Shown here: positions 47,886 to 60,014 of the stretch, piece after piece | Numbering within the stretch: position 1 is the stretch's first letter | How the letters are laid out: the number at the start of each line of letters is the position of its first letter | NCBI GenBank assembly: GCA_019614645.1 | Contig: JABWDB010000006.1 | Location: 2,356,001 to 2,420,000, forward strand | Reading direction: 5' to 3' | DNA: 64,000 nucleotides | Origin: Stratiolaelaps scimitus | Lineage: Eukaryota; Arthropoda; Arachnida; Mesostigmata; Laelapidae | Program-made: the position numbers and the translations under genes | Notes under the pieces: generated by a model | Database searches by the model: none | What the model was told of the DNA's origin: nothing | The model's input: only the letters and a program-made list of their open reading frames with translations

Positions 47886-50351
47886 AGAAAACGAAGACAA
47901 TTAAGTGAGCGAAACATGAAGACAGTAGCTGAGACTGCTGCTGTGATGTTGTGTATGCTTCACCCTCATTATCATCATCATCATAATCGCCACCATCACC
48001 ATCGCCTCCTCGGACATGGACATCGGAGACACCGCGGTAAATGGTTGCGTGCTCACGTGATTACTGTCATGGGTTTTTCTGTGGAGGGAGTAGTACAGAG
48101 AACTTACGGGGCTGAAAACGTAAAACGTATTGGAACCGGAGGGCGGAGATGCCGGAGGGCAAACGGGGCGAGGCCAGGAGGAGAGGGGTGTAAACAATGT
48201 TGCACCTGCATAAAACGAAAGGTACGAACGTCTGTAGTTGTACAGGCGTTCCATAGTTTTCCGTAGAGCTCATACCGAGAACTATGGGCTACTATCGCAC
48301 TAGAATCCTTCGGTCCTCAGTTTCTCATCTCGTGCCACATGTGATTCCTATAAACCGCAATCCCCTATGCGAGTATGTTATTCTATTTATAAACGATTCT
48401 ATAAACGCTACGATACATAAGAATGAAATATCGTCTATCCAAACGCGCTGTTCTAGATCACTAACGAAGAGTTGTTGAGGTTCGAAAAGGCGAACGACGC
48501 TCGAAGTGAGAGAGAGATTTTCTGGAACTCTATTTTCTGGAGTTTTTTTTTCATATTCCCTCCTTTCGATAATCAACATTCTTCGCTTTTTTGACGGGAC
48601 AATTAATCAGTCCATATTGTAACATTTTGTTCGGATGGTGTAGTGCAACACGAAGATGGGCGCGAAGTCATCGTCACTTTTCGGCTTGGAAGCACGAATG
48701 AACATACATGAGTCAATCGAGAAATGACCGGTGTACCGCTACAACAGCATTGACGTTTTCCATACCGAATTCTAGGATTAATTTTAGCGGCCAATGCTTT
48801 TCGAGAATATGTCGACTGGAGATAATCAATCGTATGATGTTGTCATCAAATTAATTTATTAGTTAACGACAATTGCCTGATAGCAATATGTGGCATGAGT
48901 ATAGAAATGAACTCGCTCGAAGTAGCTCCGTAATGGAGAATCATGATTGTTAGCACGACAAAATCAAATGACGAAATAGCACACTGCAGGATGTCATGTG
49001 CAGATATGCGTGTACTATAACGGCGCTACCTAAGAAAGCACATTTTTATTAGTTTATTGCTATTCAACGTCTTGTCTTTTGTTGTCCTATGGAGAATCCT
49101 AAGGCGACCGGACACCGGAGCAACCTGATAATCGTCTAGAGAATAGACAGTTTCCATACGAGTCTCAGCTGCTTGTAACAAATAGCAAGCAGTATAAATA
49201 TATATATATGTGTGTTTGATAACTGAATTTAGTGAAATAAATATTTGTTCTTTGAGTCATTCAGTCTTTGTCCTCAATGCTTATATTATATATGTATGCG
49301 ATAGGATTATCCCACTAGCCGAGTTCAATAGATGTGTCAAGATCGGGACCTGCTCAGGCCTTAGGGAAACCTGTGCAAATGTTGAATCCCCCTTAACTCT
49401 ACAGATGGAATTCTAGAGCGTCGCTCCACTTAAACCTGTACCTCTCCACCTGCCCTGGTTGGATCTAGACTCTGAACGCGTTGTTCGGCCACGACATCTC
49501 ATAACCCTGCTTGTGCCCTTGTGTCTCCAGCTGAAGTTCGATAGGAAGAACCAACTACGTCCGTTGTCCAAACGTCCAACCGGCACGACACGAACTGATC
49601 CACCAAGGGTCTCTAGTGAACGCTCAATGGCCCTGTAGGTAGCACCGCCGCTGTAGGTAGCTGCCTACTTGCAGCAGTTGTACCACCACTGTTCTATTCC
49701 CACTTTGATAGTGTAAGGCCGAATAATACCGAGGTCCCTAGAAATTCGTTCAGCGTCTATTGTTCTTGGGGCAAGTATTCTCAGTGTCGGACATTTGACT
49801 ATAGGAATCATGCGTATTTGCATTGTGAACATTTACTGTTATCCTTATTCGCATCCGATAGAAGCATACAATATACTGCAAGCAGAGTCCGTATAATGAG
49901 CACACATTACGAGCCTTTGACATATAGAAGGGATTCGGAGAAAGGTGTGGTGAACACAATGTACATGAAAAGAAACTATAACGATTGTTGTTAGTTAACA
50001 GTTGTTAACAAACAATTAATGCTTGCTGATCTGAGTTCCCCCATTGAGAGTTAACCGTGAGACAAAAATCCTCTGCTACCAACAGATAGAGAGAGGTTAG
50101 GGTCTAGCTGTTTAATCGTGGCCCACGGCTAGGAAGAAGATCGTAAATATTTTCAAGGTCTCGCATCTAATAGAAGAAGGAATGCAATTGTCAGGAAGAT
50201 AAACGACATAGCGCCTTGTTGTATGCGGGAATGAAAATCTATCCAATACAAGGCACTGCAACACTGCCTTGATAAAGGGGCGTTCTTCCTTTAAAGGAAG
50301 CACATTCATTACTAAGAATATACACTGAATATATTACTATGATTAAGAGGT

Positions 50352-50398
<47 letters not shown>

Positions 50399-52912
50399 CC
50401 GCATAACAACGTAATTAGTTATCTATCCTCAAACATTTTTTGGCCGGCTTGACGCTTCTCACGAACTACTTTCGTTCTTCGAACAGAGTTCTCTGAACGC
50501 TCATATTTGTATCAGTTGGAGAAAGGCGGAGTGTAGGAACAGTTGTATTCAGCGCTACATGAAATACCCTTCCCAATTAGTGAACGAGCGAGAGAGAGCG
50601 AGAGAGAGAGAAGGAACAGTTAAATAAATATTATAAATAAATATTCTGATAAATTCCCACCGCAAACCCATGGTGTCTGTATTCCAATGCGTGCCACCAT
50701 AGCTCTATGTAGTCGGGTTGGTTTGCAGCCTCTGACTCAGTTCGCATAGGCTAGACCCCTACACACAATACACTGATGGTTTCAAATGAAGGTTAAATGT
50801 ATTTTTCGCACAACTGAAGTGAGTCAAAAGGCTACAGCTTGATTATTCTATTCTGGAGAGCCACGGCCACCAAGTGCACACTAACAGTGATGACATCTGT
50901 GCGATCGCACCGTTATGAACTTTGTGGTAGTAGCAAGACTATTGCCGAGGGATTCCGGAAGGCGTATGCGAGAAGGGATGCTATGAGTGTTCTTGACAAT
51001 TGGCATCAATTGCTCGAAGGTCTAAATATTTAACTACAAATAGAATTTTAGCACCGGGATTGCTTACACTCTAGATAATTAAATGTATACAATAATTCTG
51101 TACCGAAGAATCGTGATCAAATACCGTTGCATGAACGATGGCTTACGATTGTTAACCGTTAAGCCGAAAGCTCTCGACAAATGCTAATTTCATACAATGT
51201 AATAGAAGGTTTTAATTTTTAGAGCAGGAACTTCTTGATACGATTATATCAGTCTGACTTACCTTATATATACATGGAGGCATTGGGGGACAAAGCAACA
51301 CATATTCCACGTGTACTGTAACTCGATATAATGTTACGCCTATGTTGGGCTGCTGCCTAGGACCCGTTCCGTATTAAGCTAACTGACAGACCTAATAGAA
51401 GACTCGAAGCGGTTTCGATATTTATATTTATTGTTCCTTTCACGGCAACGGCATACAATCGCTGATGCTGTAAAATAACAAACACAAGAATCAACCTTCG
51501 GGAACTTTCTAAACGTTCGTTGCTATCCGCGTTAGTCTTTCATGTCTAGCTGAACGAAAAACACAGGGTTCGCATCGTTTATATACAAAGATTAGAATGT
51601 ACAGTTGATTTTGTCTTATTCGAAGACATGTTACCCTTCACGCAATAAATACCCGCCCCGAAACTAGGATCGTATTCTCAGTGCAAATCATATACAAGAA
51701 TTTCTTTACGGAAGCGACACCTCATCTTGAAAAGGACGATGAGAATGGTTCACTTGTGAGATTCATTTGTTCGGTCTTCGCTTATATCATTTTCATGTTA
51801 GTGAAGGTTCAAGGTCAACCTCGGACAGACCCTCAATCTCGTCTCCCTTAAGCTTACTCCCCCGGGATATTCATCGACACTCGCCACTACTACACAGTTA
51901 GTTCGGGAGCCGACTCGCAGCAAGCGCGTTTCTATATAAGCCCACTGCCCGCCGGTTTCTAGTCACTGTATGCTGACATTTCATTCTCAACGGCTATTGG
52001 CCATAATCTGTTGCCATGTGGGCTCTGTTGTTTTTGCATGACGCGACAGTTGGTACTCAGTTGCACGTGGTTACAGTTCGCTGTCAAAACAACAATAACC
52101 ACAGCTATAGATGTGCTACCTTGCAGTGCACGCAGACGAATTGGAAATAAAGTTTCATTCAACAAACAAACAAACGATTATCTTAAAGCACTTCCTCTTA
52201 GCTTTGCAGAGCGTCTCAATGACCAGCAGCCTGGACTCGGCTTGCGCGCTCGTTTTCACAGATGACTATGCGCATTGCGACGCTCATAGAATAAATCAGA
52301 AGGCTACTATTCACGCGCAGGGCCAATCGTTTCTGCCTGGCGTTTCACTCCGCTCCCAGATTTCGTTCGGAGTGGCCATTTTGGGGCGAACTAAATGCTG
52401 CACTGCCAATAGAGTTGGGAAATGGAAATAACTCCGGTTATGATGACGCAGGTGAAAGTGATTCTATTTTGTTAGTGAAAGTCTACAAAATGGTGGCTAG
52501 AGACGATCGTCCCTTCATATCAGCCGAATCGAGTCTCGTGATATGCTAACAACAATGGGGAAAACAATGTGGTTTGATTGAAATGAAATGAAACAAAGCT
52601 GGTTCATTTATGACACCTTGTAATAGCTAACTGACTTCCAGTATGTGAACGATACGAGGAATTAGTCGACAATTTTTTGCAATTCAATGCATTTTCAATA
52701 TACACACGGGCTGGCTAACTGTAGCCTCATACAGCCTACAACATCAACGTGGCACACGGATAGTGTTCCGAGTGATGCCAGCTGTGCCGAATGACGATGG
52801 CGGGATAGTTTCGGGACAAATTTCGATATATCTACTCTCGGTATTCTCTTTACCAGATTCCGCTCTCCTATACGTGTGACCATAAATACAACAATTAGCA
52901 GCTTTGCGAAAA
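47886..52912. other. Intergenic stretch without supported genes
   Basis: AT-rich sequence between the end of the BOK-like gene (plus) and the 3' end of the zinc-finger locus (minus). The two genes converge here. Contents: a (CT)n(TA)n compound tract at 50,351-50,397, short GA runs at 48,505 and 50,588, and motif-less open frames of fewer than 110 codons. Confidence 0.55.
50351..50397. repeat. Compound CT/TA microsatellite
   Basis: (CT)n of about 19 bp runs directly into (TA)n of about 28 bp. Confidence 0.9.
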
Positions 52913-53607
52913 CTACTCGCTATGATCCCTAAGCTCTGCAAGCGTACAAGCCGCCTCGGCCTTCATCATCACAGCTGCGGACTGCCCACTATCCTGGTCG
53001 AAGTCGTCAAAACTCTCCAGGATGTCGTCGGCTATTTGTGACAGATCCTCGATGTGCTGACCCGTCCGCGCACCTGAGAGCATATTTCTTCGTGGGTCAG
53101 CTTCGAAAGCTGGATCTTCATAGTTTTGCTGGTCGTTCTCATTATTGACGACGTGCTGCTCAGACTGAATTGGCATTCGTGTTGTCCGAGCCGATTCGAC
53201 GATCCGTATGATATCGTTACGGCTTTCGGCTTTGTGGACCAGCCGATAGTGGCGGTAGAGATTGGATCGGATCGCCGTCTGATACCCGCAGAGGACACAT
53301 TGGTCATGATCACGGATCGAGTAGGCGAGATTCGGTGGAAAATGAGATACCGGTAATATCGTGTGATTTGCAGACGTCTGCGAAGTCCCTGACACATTGC
53401 TTTGTACGACGGTCTGCTGCTCAGGTGGGCTGTTCTGAAGTGCATGCGAGCTAAATGAGGGCATCTGTGAGTGAACACTCTCCTGAAGTGTGGGCCGACC
53501 ACGTCGGCAAGGCGGAGCGTTGCCGAGATGCTTGACCCGATAATGGCGGGTCATGTTGCTGCGAAAAGGCGAGCGATAGCTGCATTCTGGACAAGCCAGT
53601 TCCTCTT
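52913..53607 (-). CDS. Terminal exon with two C2H2 zinc fingers (exon A)
   Basis: The exon begins at acceptor CTGTGCATTTCAG (read on the minus strand), needs one base from the previous exon, and runs about 230 residues to a TAG at 52,913. Finger 1 is at residues 5-26 (CPECSYRSPFRSNMTRHYRVKH) and finger 2 at 103-124 (CVLCGYQTAIRSNLYRHYRLVH). Both are C-x2-C-x12-H-x4-H. Between them are a basic patch (RRGRPTLQ) and a Ser/Gln-rich linker. The C-terminal third is acidic (for example ESFDDFDQDSG). This suggests a nuclear DNA-binding regulator. There is no N-terminal domain in this exon, so the rest of the protein (BTB or otherwise) must come from upstream exons at higher coordinates. The specific gene is not identifiable. 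Confidence 0.82.
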
Positions 53608-54944
53608 CTGAAATGCACAGTGTCAAGGTGAAATGTTAGACCCGTAGACCCGTGAACCCGACTAATGATAGCCAAGCCGGCAGGGCAGTATTGCTTGGCT
53701 GAATATATTGCAGTATTGCTTACATGAATATATTGCCGATTACAAAATGATGGGCTTCAACCAATGAAAACTGAGTTTTTAGACATTTATTTTTCGGCCA
53801 TATATACATATGTATATATATATATATATAGATATAAATACATATATACAATAGTACAACAACTTTGCTGTCTTCCTTATTTGTATAACGGTAGAAATTT
53901 CGAATCTTCTACATTCGACAGCTGTCAAGCAATACTTCTTAATCTTCCTGCGTAGTTCAGAGACAAAGGTCAAACGCTGTGTTTGTTTCGGCTCTCGTCG
54001 ACGAGGACGTTCACAGCAGTTCACGCTGAAACACTTTCTATTGACACCTGCAAGTATGGGACACATATTAGTATCGGTTCAGATCGTGGAAAGGGACGCC
54101 TGAGCTGGAGATATACTGCTTCTACAATCCTACTGGGCCTCTGGAGTTCTCATGATGACATCACATGCTTGCCCCTTCCTAGAACAATCAATGGGCAAGA
54201 ATAGGTCAAAGCAAGGTAACACAACTCACAGTTGTTGTTAGCATTGCTACTATTGCTGCAGGTGTCATAAACTTGGAACAATTCTAGTCTGAAATATTGG
54301 GGAAATGTTTCGACGACGTCCACTTCAATCCCTTACCGCCAAAATGTGTCCTCCGAACATGATTTCGATGCATTTGATATATAACAACAATGCAAGGTGG
54401 TATCGAAAATATTGTTGTTTTATCACAATGCGTCCTGCCTTCATGGAACACAAAGAACCACTTCTTAGCTGCTACGACTGGAGTTCGGCCGTTCAACAAT
54501 TATTCTTTTTTCTCGGCATGTTGTTTCGCTGGTGCTATCTCTACAGATAGTATTGGGCCATCAATCAACAGAGGAGACGATCTTTGCAATACAATGATTT
54601 AGGCAAACCTAAGTGTTCAAGTTCCTTTATCTAGCTGAGACCACCGTAAATTCTCCCCAAAACTAGTTTAACCCTAGCGCCGCAGTGTGGCAACTTAATA
54701 TGCACATGTAAGGTAAGCACAGCGGACAAGCAGATTTTATACCAGAACGAACAACATATCCAACAGCCTGTTTAAGAACGCTCTGCTGAAGCCGTCGCCA
54801 AACGGCTTGCTTGACCACCATCGTCACATTCATATACACACACACACACACAAGCATCATTGAACGTGTTGACGATGCACCCTAGACTTAATCCTAGTGC
54901 TGTAAATGATTATTACTGATGAATTGACTATAACTAGCTGATTA

Positions 54945-55117
54945 CTATATAATATCGTCTTGCAGGGTATGCACCATGAACACGACAACAAGTTCTCCTC
55001 TTTCATGGTTGATGCATTCCACGGTGTCCTTTGGTCTAGCATCGTTCCACGATTCAAACCCATCGGCTGTATTCGAAGTGTGACTGACTCCCCTATCATA
55101 GAATCGGGTGTCGGAAT
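54945..55117 (-). CDS. Candidate alternative terminal exon without zinc fingers
   Basis: On the minus strand a very good acceptor (CTTGTATTTTTTTCAG) precedes an open frame of about 56 residues ending in TAG. It starts with two bases of a split codon, the same phase as exons A and B of the zinc-finger locus. The product (contains DTRFYDRGVSHTSNTADGFE) has no Cys/His pairs and no domain I know. Another frame is also open from the same acceptor, so translation is unproven. Confidence 0.25.
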
Positions 55118-55229
55118 CTGAAAAAAATACAAGAACAGGCAAAATAGTATAAGACACATTATGAGCAATTTGATAGGAAGCACCACAAATGGACATTTTA
55201 TTACAGCTAATATTTATTATGGCCCACCG

Positions 55230-55320
55230 GTAGTCAGACAGTAGTCAGACAACAAATAACCATCGGTAACACATTTGAAACATGAACTAACGGAAGCTAT
55301 CTAACGGAAGCTATATAAGA
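55230..55320. repeat. Short tandem duplications
   Basis: GTAGTCAGACA occurs twice in a row near 55,231-55,252, and TAACGGAAGCTAT twice near 55,289-55,315. Two independent micro-duplications within 90 bp is unusual for this window. Confidence 0.75.
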
Positions 55321-56548
55321 GAACCTTAACGCATTATAGAAACTGCAGTTCATCCAATAAACCAAAAACCTGTACATTTACCTCAATATTTGGTGAGGCC
55401 AGAAGGATCCAGCTGACGTACACCAAAAAGTGATACTGTGCATTTGTTTAGTGCAGCACCAAACAAGGGACAACCCCCCGCCCCCCGTCCATAACAATGC
55501 TAAGCACAGAACTTGCGTAGTGAGCGAGCGAGCGAGCTTTGATTATATCAGCGTCGTTAGAGCTTTCAGGTTTGGGTCATTCCTCCGTCCTCCGTCCTAT
55601 TAACCGACACAGTAATTCAACTATACATTTGAAAAGGCGTACTCCACGTAACAGGACAGCGTTGCTACGGTTCAAACGGTAGAAAATCGTCGAATCGTCC
55701 GGACTGGGCCAGCTAGTTTCCTTCGGCCTGGAAGTGAAATAACAAAAGAATTGTTATTACAGTTAGCAAGTGTAGAATCTCGCAGTGAATTCGAGTCCAC
55801 TACCAGCTGGTTGGTTAATTATAATGAATAGAATCTACGTCGCTCCGCATTACTCACTCAATATGCATATTCTGGTATGTTATATTGAGAAAACCAAGTC
55901 TGCTACGTTCTAAATACAACTGAAGGTATCACGTCCTAAAATGAAAACACTCCAGCTTAATATAGTTTGCCCCCTTTTTACATTTATTGTTCATATGTAT
56001 GACCATTGTTACATCAATATATCTGCCAGCTTACTTATTATACATCCTCTGAGTACGATCTTATACCGGTTAGTTATTCTCGTATTGTAGGTACTGTGAG
56101 TACTGAGATCGGTAGTGGGGGGCACATCTTTCATATGGATCGCGGAAACACGGCCTCTCGCCGCGTTTTGTTCATTGTGCAAATGTCATAAGTTCAATGA
56201 TAATAATAGCGTATATTCTGAAATTCGCCGGCCGAACGATAGCTTGGCACAATGATGAAGTACTGAGTCAATCCCTTCGAGGGAGTTTATATCGCTTCAT
56301 AGCGGATTAGCCGACAAGACGTCTGAATGACGCCAGCTACTGCGGTTTCAGCTCAGCGTCTAGTGAATCTGCTTAACGGACTCATAAGTTAATATCATGA
56401 GATGAGAGATTCAATTGATGAAGCTCAACTTTATGCACCACTTCTATGCGGATATGCCATCCATCACAGTGTTGTTACTCTATGTGTGCTTTATAGTTAT
56501 AGTCATAAACACGCATACACACACACACATGTATATATGGCGTTCATG

Positions 56549-56571
56549 CATATATATATATATATATATAC
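56549..56571. repeat. TA microsatellite
   Basis: About 22 bp of (TA)n, preceded by a short CA run at 56,515-56,528. Confidence 0.85.
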
Positions 56572-57969
56572 CAACCTCCCAATCATAGTAATACATACAC
56601 TTTTCACTGGCATTTCCCTAGAGCGTACACAATGATTTGTTGACATGAGTACATTCGTCTATGGAGATCATCTCCGTCATCGAGGCGCGAGTATTGTAAT
56701 AACGTTCTAACAATCGATGCAAAAAATGTCAGCAGGAACACATTTTTAATAATAGCTAATAACTCACTCAAGTACAGCGTCTCTATAGATTCAAGCACGT
56801 TTGGATATTTCAAAACAACGAGCACGATTCACCGTATGCACAAGTGGACGCTCGTATACACATCATCATGACTAGAAATTATGGTACAGAAATAATAACA
56901 TTTTGCTTCGACGGGACACAAATACTGGATCCAAACAATGAAAACAATTGCAACAAAGCGAACAAACTGCAAATAGACAGACACAATCTACCACCGCAGC
57001 ACTCTGACACACACAATCAGATCTCATCATTAGACTGTAGAAATATAGTCTGCTCTGATAACTCTGTGCAAAATAATAATGGTCATAATAGTATGACTAA
57101 CGTTGACTAGAAACTATCACTTGGTCTCTTACCTCTCTTACCTCTAAACAAATTGGGAATATTTTTAATATGAATTGTGCACATCGAAGAGCAAACAAAG
57201 TAATAACTTAATGGATGAAATAATGTTCACCAATAGATAACATATAGGAACTTGATCGGGCTGTGTGTTGTACAGCGAAACGCAACTGCCATATATATAT
57301 ATATGTATATATATATGTTACATATATACTTCCGTTTCTCCTGCACTCATTCTGTCCACGATGAATATGGACGATCAGGTTAGTATCTGAAATGACTCAC
57401 TTCGTAAGCAAAAAAATATACATACGAATCTGACGTAGAGCCGTTACGACAGATGCGACTCTCCCCATATCTCAGTATACATAACCACATGTATATACTT
57501 ATGTATATACACTTCTCTCACACACACACGCTCACACAGAGACACATAGCCACACACAGAGGTAATACCAGAGATGGAATATATAAACATGATACCGTAA
57601 ATTGTGTGTGAGCCGAGACGGTTGTACAAGCTAATTGTTTAATTGTTATTTGGAACACGTCCTCGCCCGATTTGACGATTGCTGCCCCGCCACATGATGA
57701 GACGCGATATTTCTCCTCGGGTTTAACCCATTGTTTGCGACTTTCCTCGATACCGTGGCTCATGATCATTTTGTTGCTGCCGCTGCTGCCGCTGCTTATC
57801 GTCGGTGATGAGGGGGTGAATGCGCCTTCGTCATCTCACAGTAGTTGTATTACACTGACCTCTTACGTCGGCCGTAGCGTCATATAAGTTGTATCACAAA
57901 ATGATCCGCAAGATCATCCATGGTCTTCGCCGTATAATCCACCTCACACCTCAGCCACTCAACATCGAT

Positions 57970-58556
57970 TTAGTCGCCCCCGTTGTGGCGAACGCGGACA
58001 TGCCGATCGAAGTCGTCGACGTCGATCGTCGCATACGGACAGTACGGGCATTGAATGCCTTCGGTGTCGCTCGAGCCGGAGTCGTGCGCGGCCGACGTCA
58101 CCGCTCGATGCTCCGAGGCGATGATCACCCCCGGCGGAAGCGGGCACATGCCTTCCGGCTCGACGCCGTGCTTTCGTCGCAGGTGCCGATTGTAGTTGCT
58201 CGTGTCTGCTGTGGCATACTCACAATAGCCGCACTGCATTGTCTTTTCGCCAGTGTGCACGCGCTCGTGTTTGTCGCGATTGCCGGCAGACGTGGCCACG
58301 TACCCGCAGAAGCGGCACAGAAATCGCCGCAACATTGCGCCCCCGGCTACGGCGCTGCCGCCTGCGGCGCCCACGGATGACGGTGCCGGAGGTGGTGGCA
58401 TCGGCTGGGACAAATCGCGACGGTGTTGCCGGTTGTACAGTCGACGGTTCGAAGGTTGCGGATCGAGCTCGTCAAGAATGAAGTCTAGCGCCGGATTGTC
58501 CAGGTTATAGTTGGCTACTTGTGCCCGTCGGGGATGTCGGGGCGAGTAGGCCGCGC
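57970..58556 (-). CDS. Terminal exon with three C2H2 zinc fingers (exon B)
   Basis: Read on the minus strand, acceptor CTTTTTGTTTTCAG leads into about 194 residues ending in TAA at 57,970. One base is needed from the previous exon, the same phase as exon A. Finger 1 is at 80-100 (CRFCGYVATSAGNRDKHERVH) and is joined by the classic HTGEK linker to finger 2 at 108-129 (CGYCEYATADTSNYNRHLRR, then KH). Finger 3 is at 169-190 (CPYCPYATIDVDDFDRHVRV, then RH), only four residues before the end. The first 75 residues are Pro/Gly/Ala-rich (PMPPPPAPSS) with no domain. The coding sequence is very GC-rich, and the opposite strand is open too but without motifs. Likely a nuclear DNA-binding protein; the gene cannot be named. 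Confidence 0.85.
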
Positions 58557-59971
58557 CTGAAAACAAAAAGCAACGAGTGACGTGTTCAGTGGAGGACGAT
58601 GAAATGTTACAGCGCTTTTGTCGAAAAAAAAGAAACCAACAATTCGCAGGGTGTAATTATTACCGGAAAACAGAAATGACTTAGTCTCCATCTCGCAGGA
58701 TCGAGCTGTGATCGAGCTCTGACTCGACTGTCGCCGTTGATTGCTAACGCAAAGATACACCACGCCCCAGAAACGATCAATAGTAGCTACTTTATTTTCA
58801 GTTCATATACGTGTGTAATCGGAGTGAACACGGTGAGATGTGCGTGAGGCAAGCTGAGAATAGTCGCAGTTGGAGTTGTCGTGTCAATCCAGATGGCTGG
58901 TGTACCGCATATATCCAACTGAGGATCCCGATCTCACGACCGCATTTCCTACCGGTGACCAACACAACTCCCAAGCAACACCCGACACAGTCGGTATTGG
59001 GGGCCGCAGGCTCATTCCACATTGGCGATACTTCTCGTTAAAGAAAACAACATGGAGGATTACCGATACGAAGTACGTATGTGTTTGGCCGCGTGTTTCA
59101 AATTGCCTGAAAAAATAAGAAGCATTAGTGTTTGTGCTCTCGTGTTTTTCCTAATCGTAATGATATGCAATGCTTGTCAAGCCTGTAAGCTTTTGTTGTT
59201 TAATTATTCTTGGTTCCTCGCTGTACTGTAGATACAACTCAGCGTTCAAACACCTCGGCGTTTAATGACGGTTTAAACAGCCTATACATCGTAGAGGAGA
59301 GCCTACGCAGACGACATATACCTTTTTAGGCAAAAGTGCTCCCTCACGAGTGTGATTCCGGAAATAAAATTAAACTAAAATAAAAAATTATATATATATA
59401 TATATATATATCTGGCGATATCATCACAGCAAATAACGAGCGGGATTCGTAACCTGTCATTATATTCACTTCGTTTCATACAGGCAAGCTGTGTAAGTTC
59501 ACTAACCCGGATGAAGAACTCTACAATTCATAAATACGACAATATAATAACAGGAAAAATAAATACGATTATATGAAAGTGTGTATGTGCGCGCGCAAAT
59601 ATTATTCAACAAACCAGAAGTAGGTGTATTCAAGTGACTATCAACCCTCACTATTGAGGAGAATCGCTACTGACTAATAACAGTAAACTGACACTCGTGA
59701 CCAACAGCCTTGGGTACATTACTGTATTACAATAAATAAATGAATAATTGTCCTTCGTTTCTTGCGTCAAGCTGTGCCTGTGGTGAACAGCGGGCTCGAC
59801 ATCGGTACTCTGAATGGCCAAGCAGCCGCCACATCATAATGCATCTTGGGGATTCCACGAGATCATTTTTGGCTATACGGCGAGATGCTACTGAAAGAAA
59901 AAAGTGTTATTGTTGACCTGTACATCCCAGTATTGTGCAGCTTAAAGATATTTCCAAGAAATCTCATCAGA

Positions 59972-60014
59972 ACATATATATATATATATATGTTTGTGTG
60001 TGTGTGTGTGTGTG
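59972..60014. repeat. Compound TA/TG microsatellite
   Basis: (TA)n followed by (TG)n, about 43 bp. Confidence 0.9.

Larger units (their letters stand above)
53608..57969 (-). other. Intron / 3' flank between the two zinc-finger exons
   Basis: AT-rich sequence with TA tracts (53,816; 56,549; 57,291) and short tandem duplications around 55,230-55,320. One candidate exon at 54,945-55,117 is listed separately. The 3' untranslated part of the 57,970 exon must lie in the right end of this stretch. I see only a weak ATTAAA near 57,638 on the minus strand. Confidence 0.5.

Noticed and set aside
47679..48266. 195-codon plus-strand frame with a His-rich run
   Set aside because: It starts inside the last BOK-like exon in another frame and follows its stop. 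The His run comes from a (CAT)n-like simple repeat. Best read as 3' untranslated sequence.
57889..58380. 163-codon plus-strand frame
   Set aside because: It is the shadow of the GC-rich three-finger exon on the minus strand, which has clear C2H2 motifs.
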